From the NCBI RefSeq assembly GCF_000019665.1, contig NC_010794.1:1612001-1676000 (forward strand): a DNA stretch of 64,000 nt, given 5' to 3'. The stretch is from Methylacidiphilum infernorum V4 (lineage in GTDB: Bacteria; Verrucomicrobiota; Verrucomicrobiia; Methylacidiphilales; Methylacidiphilaceae). The notes under the pieces are model-generated. The model searched no databases. It was given only the letters and a program-made list of their open reading frames with translations, and was not told the DNA's origin. Positions 8,469-16,947 of the stretch are shown here, in pieces (position 1 is the first letter of the stretch; each line of letters opens with the position of its first letter). The translations under genes were made by a program, and so were the position numbers.

Positions 8469-9146
8469 TTATGTTCCTTTATTATTTTTTGAAGCTTCTT
8501 GCAACAAAAGGAGAATGTCTATAGAGAGATCTTTCGGGGTTTTTTGGTTCAATCCATCGTAATATTTTCGTATAAAGCCCTCTTGATCGATTAAAACAAA
8601 TTGGGTGGAATGATAAAATCTTCCCTCGGCTTGCCTTTTATCTTGAGGATTTTCTCCCATTCCCAAAGCCAATCCCTTGACGACAAAATCCTGGATGTTC
8701 TGGGACTTCCCAGTTAAAAAGTACCAAAAAGTAGGGTCGGCATGGAATCCTTCCGCATACTTTCTTAAAGCCTGGGCATTGTCCATTTCTGGATCTATGG
8801 ATATGGAAACCAAGCGTACTCCCTCGAGCTTGCCCAAAATGCTTTGTAGCTGAGACATCCTCAAGGATTCTGTCGAACAGGGACCGGGACAATGGGTATA
8901 AATCAAGTCGGCCACCCACACTTTCCCTTTCAATTCTCGTTCGGTAATTGTCACCCCATCAGACCTTATTAAAGAAAAAGGAGGAATCTGCCGGATCTTG
9001 GGCATGTTTGACCTTTCTTTCCAGTATTTAACTTGGAAATAACTGGAAGTCAGGTTAAGGAAAAAGGAAATAGCCACCAGGGAAACGAAAAGAACAACTA
9101 ATGTTTTGATAAGGCTTTGGGGACTTTCTTTATTTTGTAAATTCAT
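8469..9146 (-). CDS. SCO1/SenC family copper chaperone
   Basis: A thioredoxin-fold protein that delivers copper to, or reduces cysteines of, the CuA site of cytochrome c oxidase. It is anchored by one N-terminal helix (residues ~14-33) and faces the periplasm. The copper ligands are present: C86 and C90 in THCPGPC and H179 in FYHSTQF. ISIDPEMD is the usual SCO phrase. The length (225) is normal. Its start overlaps the stop of the ABC permease by 4 bases, so the two are translationally coupled. Co-transcription with an ABC exporter suggests a shared job in oxidase or copper-site assembly. Confidence 0.92.
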   Translation of the reverse strand: MNLQNKESPQSLIKTLVVLFVSLVAISFFLNLTSSYFQVKYWKERSNMPKIRQIPPFSLIRSDGVTITERELKGKVWVADLIYTHCPGPCSTESLRMSQLQSILGKLEGVRLVSISIDPEMDNAQALRKYAEGFHADPTFWYFLTGKSQNIQDFVVKGLALGMGENPQDKRQAEGRFYHSTQFVLIDQEGFIRKYYDGLNQKTPKDLSIDILLLLQEASKNNKGT

Positions 9147-9937
9147 GGATGTTTCACTTTAATTTTATCGGTTACCCAAATACTGAGTGCTGTCATGGTT
9201 ATGAAAAACAGCAGGGTAATAAAAAAGTACATCAACAATTTTCCCAGATCAAGAGAGGAGTAGGGACTCAACCAAAACCGCAACATTTCCAAGCCGTAGT
9301 AAAGGGGATTAAGAAAGATCAAGGTTTTAATCCATCCATAAGCCCCTTCAGCAGGAAAAAGCGCACCCGATAAAAGCCACAAAGGCATCAGCAAAAGATT
9401 CATTAAAGCATGGTAGCCTTGGACCGAGTCCAAGGGCCATGCCAAGATATAGCCGACGGCGGTCATCGCCATGCCTAGTAAAGCCAAGGTAAGGACTACA
9501 CCAAAAAACCTCTCAAGACTAAAAGGAATACCCATGGGCAAAACTAAAAAGTAAACTATAAGCGATTGCAACAGCCCTAATGTTGTCCCTCCTAAAAGTT
9601 TAGAAACGACGATCGATCCACGGGATATAGGAGCACAAAGCACGGCTTGAAGAAAACCCTCTCTCCTATCCTCTATAATAGAAATGGTGGAAAATATAGC
9701 GGTAAAAAGAAGGATAAGAAGCATCATCCCCGGAAAAAAGTAAATCAAGTAATTCTGTCCATTGGGAGCATGGAAAGAACGACCCACGCCCGAACCAATT
9801 AAAAGCCAGAACACTAAAGGAGTGCCTAATGCACCGACTATCCTGTTTTTCTGTCTCAAAAACCGAACGACCTCCCTTTTCCAAAGAGTATATACGGCTA
9901 GGGTATTGTTCCCCACTCTTCTAATAGGCGGTTTCAT
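9143..9937 (-). CDS. ABC-2 type transporter permease
   Basis: A 264-residue membrane subunit of a DrrB/NodJ-type exporter. A short charged N-terminus with LWKREVVRFLRQK is followed by six hydrophobic segments. ISIIEDRREGFLQAVLCAPISR is the ABC-2 permease signature between helices 2 and 3, and LSGALFPAEGA lies before the last pair. It overlaps the ATPase gene by 17 bases and the SCO gene by 4, so ATPase, permease and SCO are one operon. The substrate is unknown. In oxidase-assembly loci comparable ABC pairs are suspected to move copper or heme-related cargo. Confidence 0.88.
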   Translation of the reverse strand: MKPPIRRVGNNTLAVYTLWKREVVRFLRQKNRIVGALGTPLVFWLLIGSGVGRSFHAPNGQNYLIYFFPGMMLLILLFTAIFSTISIIEDRREGFLQAVLCAPISRGSIVVSKLLGGTTLGLLQSLIVYFLVLPMGIPFSLERFFGVVLTLALLGMAMTAVGYILAWPLDSVQGYHALMNLLLMPLWLLSGALFPAEGAYGWIKTLIFLNPLYYGLEMLRFWLSPYSSLDLGKLLMYFFITLLFFITMTALSIWVTDKIKVKHP

Positions 9938-10937
9938 CTTCTTTTTCTCCTATCAAAAATTGATGGCCAGTCAAATGCAGGAAAACATCTTCAAGAGATG
10001 TTTGGGCAATAGTCAAGGCGGAGATAGAGTTAGGTTGTTTTTCTAATAAATTTGCCGCAAATTGAAGAAGGGAGCTATAATTTTCTCCTCTTTTAGATTC
10101 AACAACTAAAGCTCCATTCACTTTAATCGGGGTCCTGCCCAGGCTCACGATCTGCTGTTCCAAAAGCTCTAAAGTCGAAGAGCGAACCGTAAGAATAAGA
10201 CCGGGGATTAAAGACCTTAATTGATCCGGGCTATCCCAGGCAACAACCTTTCCCTTATCCATGATCAGGACCTTATCGCATCGTTCCGCTTCTTCCATGA
10301 GATGCGTGGTCACCAAGATCGTTAAATGGAATTCATTGCGCAAAGTAAAAAGATAATTCCAAATCTCCCGACGTGCAGCCGGATCTATCCCCGTGCTGGG
10401 TTCGTCTAAAATGAGAATCTCTGGTTGATGCAATATTCCTTTGGCCACTTCTACCCTTCTTTGAAGCCCCCCGGAGAGAGTTTCAACAAGATCCTTTTTC
10501 CTTTCCGAAAGATGAAAGAGTTCCAGCAGTTCGTCTATACGTTGACGGAGATCCTTTCCATGCAAATTATACAAATGACCCTGATGCTGTAAGTTTTCTT
10601 CAACAGTCAATTTTTTATCCAAACTTGGAGACTGAAACACTATGCCCAATACGGAACGAGCGAGAGCTCCTTCTGCTGGATAAGAAAACCCTGCAAGTTT
10701 CACAGAGCCAGAGGTTAAGGGCAACAGGGTTGAAAGAATCCTAAAAAGGGTTGTTTTACCACTGCCATTAGGACCCAGGATTCCGGCTATGGTCCCTTCT
10801 TCTACTTCAAAACTGACATCGTTGAGTGCCTTGCGTTCCCCATAAGAAAAGGACAAGTTTTTAACCTCTACTTTGATTCTCCGTGTCGTCCTCGTAGATC
10901 CAGCAGATTCTGTTTGAATAAATGAACTTATGCTCAT
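9921..10937 (-). CDS. ABC transporter ATP-binding protein, DrrA-like
   Basis: The 338-residue ATPase partner of the permease downstream. The Walker A is GPNGSGKTT (near residue 56), the signature LSGGLQRR near 156, and Walker B ILILDEPSTGID near 177, with the switch His in TTHLMEEAERC. After the ATPase core (~residue 235) comes the C-terminal extension typical of DrrA/NatA proteins of two-gene exporters. It starts at ATG 10937 and is the first gene of the ATPase-permease-SCO operon. The 63 bases before it separate it from the end of waaA. Confidence 0.93.
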   Translation of the reverse strand: MSISSFIQTESAGSTRTTRRIKVEVKNLSFSYGERKALNDVSFEVEEGTIAGILGPNGSGKTTLFRILSTLLPLTSGSVKLAGFSYPAEGALARSVLGIVFQSPSLDKKLTVEENLQHQGHLYNLHGKDLRQRIDELLELFHLSERKKDLVETLSGGLQRRVEVAKGILHQPEILILDEPSTGIDPAARREIWNYLFTLRNEFHLTILVTTHLMEEAERCDKVLIMDKGKVVAWDSPDQLRSLIPGLILTVRSSTLELLEQQIVSLGRTPIKVNGALVVESKRGENYSSLLQFAANLLEKQPNSISALTIAQTSLEDVFLHLTGHQFLIGEKEDETAY

Positions 10938-11000
10938 TGTATAAAAAATATTGGGTTAAAAAAAGAATTCCACAGTGTTTTTTCAAGCATACTTTATTTC

Positions 11001-12362
11001 CTAGGAAGCCTCTTTAAGCAGATTTTCAAAAGGTCTTTTTGCGGTGAGCCTCTTTTGATATTCCAAATAATTATACACGATTTCTGCTGTTTTTCTTCCC
11101 ACTCCTACATTTTTCATAAATACCGATTTTGCTTTTTTCCCCATCATTTTTCTGGCTTTTTCATCTTCGATCAACTCTTGGAGTTTGTGAGAAAAATCCG
11201 CCTCGTCCTTGACCACGGTAAGGGCTTCACAGTCTAAGAAGAGTTTAAATAACAATTTAAAATTTTGCATGTTTGGACCAACCAGTATCGCTTTCCCTGC
11301 CCTAGCCGCTTCTATAAAATTCTGTCCTCCCTTTGCCGTTAAACTTTTACCCACAAACACAAGATCTGCCTTTTCATAAAGCGCCCTTAACTCCCCGGTT
11401 GTATCCACTATAAGAATATCCGACGAAGGCTGTAGATCATTAATTGTCTCAAGCTCGGTTCTCATTACCGGGCTGATTCCATAATCCAGGCAAAGGCTTT
11501 TAATCTCCCTTGCTCTTTCTGCATGACGAGGGGCTAAAATTAAGCGAAGATTAGGCCACTTTTGTTTCAGTCGGATAAATGCCTTGACCAGGATTTCTTC
11601 TTCACCACGGTGAGTACTGCCTCCAAGAATAATTAAACTGCCTTGATCCCATCCCAGTTTTCCCCACCATGTCGTGGTTCTCTCCAAGTCAGTTCTATAA
11701 TCGGCAACATCAAATTTCATGCTCCCCATGCAAAATATTCTCTCAGGAGGAAATCCAACCCTTGCAAATCTCTCCGTTTCAGATTCGTGGGTAACGAGAA
11801 TTAAGCTTAACTGGTTAAGAAAAGGCTTCATGAACCAAGAAAAAAACTTGTACCATTTTTCCGTCCTTTCCGAAAGCCTTGCGTTACAGAGGATAATGGG
11901 AATTTTTCTTTTTGTCGATTCTTCGATAAAATTTGGCCAAATTTCCGTTTCGATAAGAACGACTAACCGAGGATTTAAAAAGGAAAAGGTCCTTTTTACG
12001 GCCCAAGGAAAGTCAAGGGGAAAATAATAAACCGAGCACTTATCCCTTGGTTCAGATAACGCCATTCTGAGCCCTGTTGAAGTGGTTGTGGTAAAGGCAA
12101 CCTTGATTTCGGGATCTATCTTCCAAAGTTCTTTTAAAATGACTTTCCCAATCAAGACCTCTCCCACACTCACCCCATGTATCCATAAGTCTACGCCCTT
12201 TAAATAAGAATTTTTTTTCCTTGGATACATCCCGAACCGCTGCCCGATCCCTTCAAAAGGATTACCCCTTCTGCGCAATTTCACGTAGTAATAGGGCAAG
12301 CTAAACAGTGTAAAAATAATGAAAAGTAAAGTATAAAGAACCCGGATAACAAAAGAACGCAT
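11001..12362 (-). CDS. waaA: 3-deoxy-D-manno-octulosonic acid (Kdo) transferase
   Basis: Adds Kdo from CMP-Kdo to lipid A on the cytoplasmic face of the inner membrane. It has one N-terminal membrane segment (residues ~5-22), then DLWIHGVSVGEV, which carries the family Gly/Ser/Glu motif, and further on FTTTTSTGL, IETEIWPNF (catalytic Glu region), GSMKFD, GGSTHRGEEE, APRHAERA and FVGKSLTAKGGQN. ATG 12362 gives 453 residues, near the usual 420-450. A TTG at 12377 overlapping the xerC stop is the alternative and would mean translational coupling. Its presence implies a Gram-negative envelope with LPS. Confidence 0.94.
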   Translation of the reverse strand: MRSFVIRVLYTLLFIIFTLFSLPYYYVKLRRRGNPFEGIGQRFGMYPRKKNSYLKGVDLWIHGVSVGEVLIGKVILKELWKIDPEIKVAFTTTTSTGLRMALSEPRDKCSVYYFPLDFPWAVKRTFSFLNPRLVVLIETEIWPNFIEESTKRKIPIILCNARLSERTEKWYKFFSWFMKPFLNQLSLILVTHESETERFARVGFPPERIFCMGSMKFDVADYRTDLERTTTWWGKLGWDQGSLIILGGSTHRGEEEILVKAFIRLKQKWPNLRLILAPRHAERAREIKSLCLDYGISPVMRTELETINDLQPSSDILIVDTTGELRALYEKADLVFVGKSLTAKGGQNFIEAARAGKAILVGPNMQNFKLLFKLFLDCEALTVVKDEADFSHKLQELIEDEKARKMMGKKAKSVFMKNVGVGRKTAEIVYNYLEYQKRLTAKRPFENLLKEAS

Positions 12363-12373
12363 AGGTTTACTGT

Positions 12374-13315
12374 TCAAGCCCTAGGGTGAGTTCTAAAATA
12401 AGATTCTTTTAGATGCTCTGCGCTGACCGCCGTATATATTTGAGTGGTCGAAAGATGAGCATGACCCAACAATTCTTGAATACTCCTCAAATCCGCTCCT
12501 CCTTCTAACAGGTGGGTTGCAAAGGTATGCCTTAATTTATGGGGGCTTATCGACTGATCTAACCCGGCAATGGCTAAATACTCTTTTAAAGAAAGTTGGA
12601 AAAAACGGGGCGTAAGAGGTTTTCCTCTGGAAGAAACGAAAAGAAATTCCGACTCAAAAGGACAGCTTTCTAAATAAGAACATAGGGAGGCGGTGGCGAC
12701 TTCCCCGAGAATACAATACCTTTCTTTTTTCCTTTTCCCTTCGACGAGAAGGGCTAGATCTGAGGGAAAAAAGTTTTTCCTTTTAAGAGAACTCAGCTCT
12801 CCGACCCTAAGACCCGCTCCATAAAGAGTTTCTAACCACGCTTGGTCTCTTTTCCATTGCCACTCATTCCACCTGGATTTTTTCCCCTTTTCTTTTTCCT
12901 TTTCCCATTTTTTTTGCGGAGCATTGAGCAAGGCTTGAACCTGTTCTAAGCTCAAGTATCTCGGCAGATTACGATCGGGCTTAGGCAACATAACCTGGGA
13001 AAAAGGGCTTTCCTTGTTTATCTTTTTCTCTCTGTAAAAAAAATTAAAAAAGGAACGCAAAGCCGCAAATCGGACCCGAATAGAACTCGGTTTTAAATCC
13101 GGCCTTTTGCAAAGAAAATAAAGATAATCTCGACATTCTTCTATCTTCGGCTCTTTACACTGCTGCCACTTCACGAAAGAAAAAAATTCTTTCAACGGCT
13201 GGACATAGTTTCTCACCGTGTATAAAGAAAAACTTTTAGCTAAAAGATAATGGATATACCTTTCAATCCATCCCGAGATTTCCGGCGACAAGGAAGTTCT
13301 TTTCTTAGAATCCAT
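12374..13315 (-). CDS. xerC: tyrosine recombinase, XerC/XerD type
   Basis: A site-specific recombinase probably resolving chromosome dimers at dif. The SAM-like N-domain (residues ~12-100) binds DNA. The catalytic domain holds R170 (GAGLRVGEL), K194, H259 and R262 (HKLRHTF), H285 (LLGHAHL) and the nucleophile Y294 (TTQIYT), so it is complete. A lysine- and tryptophan-rich insertion near residues 136-157 lengthens the start of the catalytic domain. It has no neighbouring integron or prophage signs. I found no dif-like palindrome beside it. XerC versus XerD cannot be decided from one protein. Confidence 0.88.
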   Translation of the reverse strand: MDSKKRTSLSPEISGWIERYIHYLLAKSFSLYTVRNYVQPLKEFFSFVKWQQCKEPKIEECRDYLYFLCKRPDLKPSSIRVRFAALRSFFNFFYREKKINKESPFSQVMLPKPDRNLPRYLSLEQVQALLNAPQKKWEKEKEKGKKSRWNEWQWKRDQAWLETLYGAGLRVGELSSLKRKNFFPSDLALLVEGKRKKERYCILGEVATASLCSYLESCPFESEFLFVSSRGKPLTPRFFQLSLKEYLAIAGLDQSISPHKLRHTFATHLLEGGADLRSIQELLGHAHLSTTQIYTAVSAEHLKESYFRTHPRA

Positions 13316-13493
13316 CGAAAAAACTTTCTTCTATAATCCTTCTTTCCAGGGAAAAAGAAAAGATAAATTTTACTCCAAACTCCGGAGAGAGCAATGGGAT
13401 GAAGAGAGGACATCAGGGAGGATCAAAAATTAAAAGTAGTTGAAATTTTTACCAAAGGCTTTTCATTTAGATGGCTAAAAGAATGGATAAACG

Positions 13494-16289
13494 GTGAGTG
13501 TCAGAAAACAGCTAAGTAGCCTTCAGCGCATCTCTCCAGAACATGATTTTTCTCTTTTATCCAGGACCATCCATTTTCTTGGAGATACCTTGGGAAAAGT
13601 CATTACCCAGCTTGAGGGAGAAAAAATCCTATCCATTGAAGAGACGATAAGAAAATTGGCAAAAGAAAGCCGTAAAGGCAAAGAAGAAGCAACCCGGAAG
13701 TTATCCGATATTGTCCGAGGATTGGACATAGACATGGCTTACAGGATGGCCATGGCTTTTACCTGCTACTTCGAACTCGTCAATCTTGCCGAAGAAAACT
13801 ATAGAGTTCGAATTTTAATGAAACGGCGGATCAATCAACTCAACCATCCCCAAAAAGCTATTCCCAAGGAGTCCATAGAATCGGCGATCTCCCAGTTAAA
13901 AAAGGCCAAGGTTAAAAAAGAGGAGATCCAGGAAATTCTTGAGAAGATGGAAATCGTGCTTGTCTTTACGGCCCACCCCACGGAAATAAAAAGGCAGACG
14001 ATATTAAATAAACTGTGTGAAATTTCTTCTTATTTAAAAAAAGAATCTTTCAACTCCAAGCCTTCCCCGGCCATTCATTCAACCGTTGAAAGATTAATCG
14101 CTTCTTTGTGGCTCACGGAAAGATCGAGATCAAAGAATCCTCAAGTTCTGGATGAAGTACGCACCGGGCTGTGGTACTTCGAACATACCCTATGGGATGT
14201 CATCCCCGAACTCCATAACGAATTGCAAAGAGTCCTTGATATTTACTATCCTGGAGTAACCTTAAAGCCCAAGTGGATATCTTTTGGTTCCTGGATTGGT
14301 GGCGATCGCGACGGCAATTTTCAGGTCACTACGAAAACTACGGCAACCACGTTCATTCTCCAACGCAACCTTGCCCTAAGAAAAGTTTCTCAGAGTCTCG
14401 AACGGCTTTCTGAAATTTTCTCTATTTCAAGCCAACGGATCCCTCCTACAAAAAAAGTTATCCGGCTGTTGAATGAAAAGCTAAAGTCTTTCCCCTCTCT
14501 CAAAGAAGAATATGAAAGGTATCCCAATGAGCCTTACCGGCTTGTTCTTTTGGCTCTAAAAAAAGAAGTGGAAAACTCGATAAATAAAATTTCTGAGAAC
14601 GACTTGCTCGATTTTTTTCATGATTGCAAGCCAGATACGACCCTGAAGGCTATTACCGAAGTCTTGGAAGCTTTGAAAGAAAATTTTGACGCTCCACAGA
14701 CGAGAATATTTCTCGAGGGAGAATTTCAAAAACTTGCTCAATGCATCGAAGTTTTCGGGATCCATATCTTTTCACTGGATATTCGACAACATTCCGCCAT
14801 TCACGAGGAAGCTATTGAAGAAATACTGCGACTTAATGGACATCCCGAAATTTCCTATGCTTTGCTTGATGAAAAGGAAAAGGTAGGGTTGCTCAACAAG
14901 TTGCTGGAAGGGCCCCTTCCTTCCCTGCATTCTCTTTACAATCGAGCTTCGGATAAACTTAAGGAAGTCCTTGGTCCAATCCTGGTCTTTTCCCGGTCTA
15001 TAGCTATTCTGGGCAAAGAAGTTTGCGGTTGCTATCTTATAAGCATGACTTCCGGGCTCTCCGATATCCTAGAAGTCCTTTATTTGTGTAAAATATGCCG
15101 ATGTTCAATCGACATTGCTCCGCTTTTCGAAACTCTGTCTGACTTAAAGTCTTCTCCACAAACCCTTCAGGACCTTCTCTCTCATCCTCTTTATAGAAAG
15201 TACCTACAAGAACGTTCCGACAAACAGATCGTCATGCTCGGATATTCCGATAGCAACAAAGATTGTGGATACATGACGTCAAACTGGTGGCTTTTTCAGA
15301 TACAAGAAAAGCTTCATGAAGTCTGCCGTGTTCATGGCGTCAGCCTCGTTTTATTTCACGGTAGAGGAGGAACAATAGCTCGCGGAGGGGGACCTGCAGC
15401 AAAAGCCATACTCGCCCAACCCAAAGGTCTATTAGAGGGTAAAATCAGGATTACCGAGCAGGGAGAAGTCCTTTCAACCCGTTACCACGATTTCGATATC
15501 GCTTTCCGGATTCTTGAACAGACTACTTATGGTGTTCTCCTCGCTATTCATAAAAGTAGAAAAAAAACAATTCTTCCCAAGTCATGGGAAAAAACGATAG
15601 AATGCATTGCTGAAGAAAGTTATAGGGCTTATACCCATCTCCTTCATCAAGAGCCTGATTTTTTGCGCTTTTGGCAGGAAGTCACCCCGATAAACGAAAT
15701 CGGTTCTCTAAAAATCGCATCCCGTCCCATTTTTAGATTTCGGTTAAACAATTTTGAAGATCTTAGGGCTATTCCCTGGGTTTTTTCTTGGATGCAAACC
15801 CGTTTTGTCATTCCTGGATGGTACGGTATTGGTTCCAGCTTAAAAAAGGTGATTGAAACAAGCCCAAAGGCTTTGTCCATTCTCCAAAAGATGTACGAAA
15901 AGTGGACCTTCTTTCAAACGGTCATCGATAACGCCCAACTTTCCCTGGCTAAAACCGATATCGATATTGCCAGGTTATATTGCGACTTGGCTTCAGACAA
16001 AAATTTGGCCCAAAGAATATTTTCCATCATAGAAGCGGAATACAAGAAGACGGTTGAAACCATTCTTAAAATTACCCTTCAAAATAATATCCTTGATCAT
16101 GAACCCATTCTTCAGAGGTCTATACAACTCAGAAATCCTTATGTCGATCCCCTGAATTATATTCAGGTCGAAATGATCAAACGCAATCGAGCAGGCCAGC
16201 CGCCAACCGCGTTGGAAATAGACAAGATAAAATCGGTGATCGAGTTGACCATAAACGGTATAAGTGCAGGGCTTAGAAACACCGGTTAA
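13494..16289 (+). CDS. ppc: phosphoenolpyruvate carboxylase
   Basis: Carboxylates PEP with bicarbonate to oxaloacetate, the anaplerotic entry to the TCA cycle. All signature blocks are present in a 931-residue protein: FTAHPTEIKR with the catalytic His near residue 162, GGDRDGNFQV near 267, GYSDSNKDCGY near 584, and FHGRGGTIARGGGP near 622. The C-terminus ends RNTG, the classical PEPC ending. GTG at 13494 is the only workable start, because ATGs just upstream run into a stop. The divergent 178-base gap to xerC must contain its promoter. In a C1-using bacterium it would feed assimilation through C4 acids. Confidence 0.96.
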   Translation: MSVRKQLSSLQRISPEHDFSLLSRTIHFLGDTLGKVITQLEGEKILSIEETIRKLAKESRKGKEEATRKLSDIVRGLDIDMAYRMAMAFTCYFELVNLAEENYRVRILMKRRINQLNHPQKAIPKESIESAISQLKKAKVKKEEIQEILEKMEIVLVFTAHPTEIKRQTILNKLCEISSYLKKESFNSKPSPAIHSTVERLIASLWLTERSRSKNPQVLDEVRTGLWYFEHTLWDVIPELHNELQRVLDIYYPGVTLKPKWISFGSWIGGDRDGNFQVTTKTTATTFILQRNLALRKVSQSLERLSEIFSISSQRIPPTKKVIRLLNEKLKSFPSLKEEYERYPNEPYRLVLLALKKEVENSINKISENDLLDFFHDCKPDTTLKAITEVLEALKENFDAPQTRIFLEGEFQKLAQCIEVFGIHIFSLDIRQHSAIHEEAIEEILRLNGHPEISYALLDEKEKVGLLNKLLEGPLPSLHSLYNRASDKLKEVLGPILVFSRSIAILGKEVCGCYLISMTSGLSDILEVLYLCKICRCSIDIAPLFETLSDLKSSPQTLQDLLSHPLYRKYLQERSDKQIVMLGYSDSNKDCGYMTSNWWLFQIQEKLHEVCRVHGVSLVLFHGRGGTIARGGGPAAKAILAQPKGLLEGKIRITEQGEVLSTRYHDFDIAFRILEQTTYGVLLAIHKSRKKTILPKSWEKTIECIAEESYRAYTHLLHQEPDFLRFWQEVTPINEIGSLKIASRPIFRFRLNNFEDLRAIPWVFSWMQTRFVIPGWYGIGSSLKKVIETSPKALSILQKMYEKWTFFQTVIDNAQLSLAKTDIDIARLYCDLASDKNLAQRIFSIIEAEYKKTVETILKITLQNNILDHEPILQRSIQLRNPYVDPLNYIQVEMIKRNRAGQPPTALEIDKIKSVIELTINGISAGLRNTG

Positions 16290-16680
16290 AGGATCATAAG
16301 CGACTTTTTTATGCTTGTTTACCCTATGAACGGGGCAAGGAGATCCTTGGGCATAAAAATATCTTTTTGTTTTCTCTTTCTTCTCTTATTTCAAGATTTC
16401 GACATACCGCTTAGGCTCCTGAACAGGAACGAGAAAAAAAATAAGCACCGTGGCAAAGGATGGGCTGGCAAAGAAAAACTCCCCCAAGAGAGAAGATACA
16501 GTCTTCATTCAGAATACCGAGGAGTGCTTTTATCGAAAGGAAGCAAGACTGATCCTCGCAGCCTAGCTAGAACAGAGGGATAGCTCTCCTAAAGAGGAAT
16601 TCTTGAGGTCAAATTTTATTCTTTTAAAAAAAAGATAAAATATTTTTGCTAAACTGCTATTTGTGCTAAATATTATTTTG
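16290..16680. other. intergenic stretch with a doubtful 90-codon frame
   Basis: About 390 bases after ppc. An open frame at 16311-16583 encodes a hydrophobic N-terminus and then a lysine-rich tail. It resembles no family I know and has no clear ribosome site, so it is doubtful. The last 70 bases (from ~16610) are A/T-rich and may carry the promoter of the small gene that follows. Confidence 0.4.
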
Positions 16681-16893
16681 ATGGACAATAACTATAAAAG
16701 TTATGATCACCACCATTCTTATGAACGGGTTACCTCTCGTTTCAAAAAAGAGTTGGATACCACTTCATTGTCCATCATTTTAGCCATCGTTATCGGCTAT
16801 ATCTTGTTCATGCTCTTTTTGAATTTTGATCATTTCATTCCCTACTTAAGACCGGAATCCGAAATATTTGATATTCCCCCTACGCCCTTTTAG
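16681..16893 (+). CDS. small single-span membrane protein, unknown
   Basis: A 70-residue frame from ATG 16681. A hydrophilic, His-rich start (DHHHSYERV) and a basic/acidic linker lead into one hydrophobic helix (residues ~36-54), then an acidic, proline-ended tail. The layout of a short cytoplasmic head and one membrane helix is coherent. No Shine-Dalgarno is visible. An in-frame upstream start at 16663 would add 6 residues. It lies convergent to leuA. I do not recognise the family. Confidence 0.45.
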   Translation: MDNNYKSYDHHHSYERVTSRFKKELDTTSLSIILAIVIGYILFMLFLNFDHFIPYLRPESEIFDIPPTPF

Positions 16894-16947
16894 CCAACTG
16901 TTCTTTTTCTCTTCCGGAAAGGGGAAAAACCAAAGAAAAAGGAAAAG

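Noticed and set aside
16311-16583. 90-codon frame after ppc
   Set aside because: No family resemblance and no ribosome site. Listed only as a doubtful frame within a non-coding stretch.
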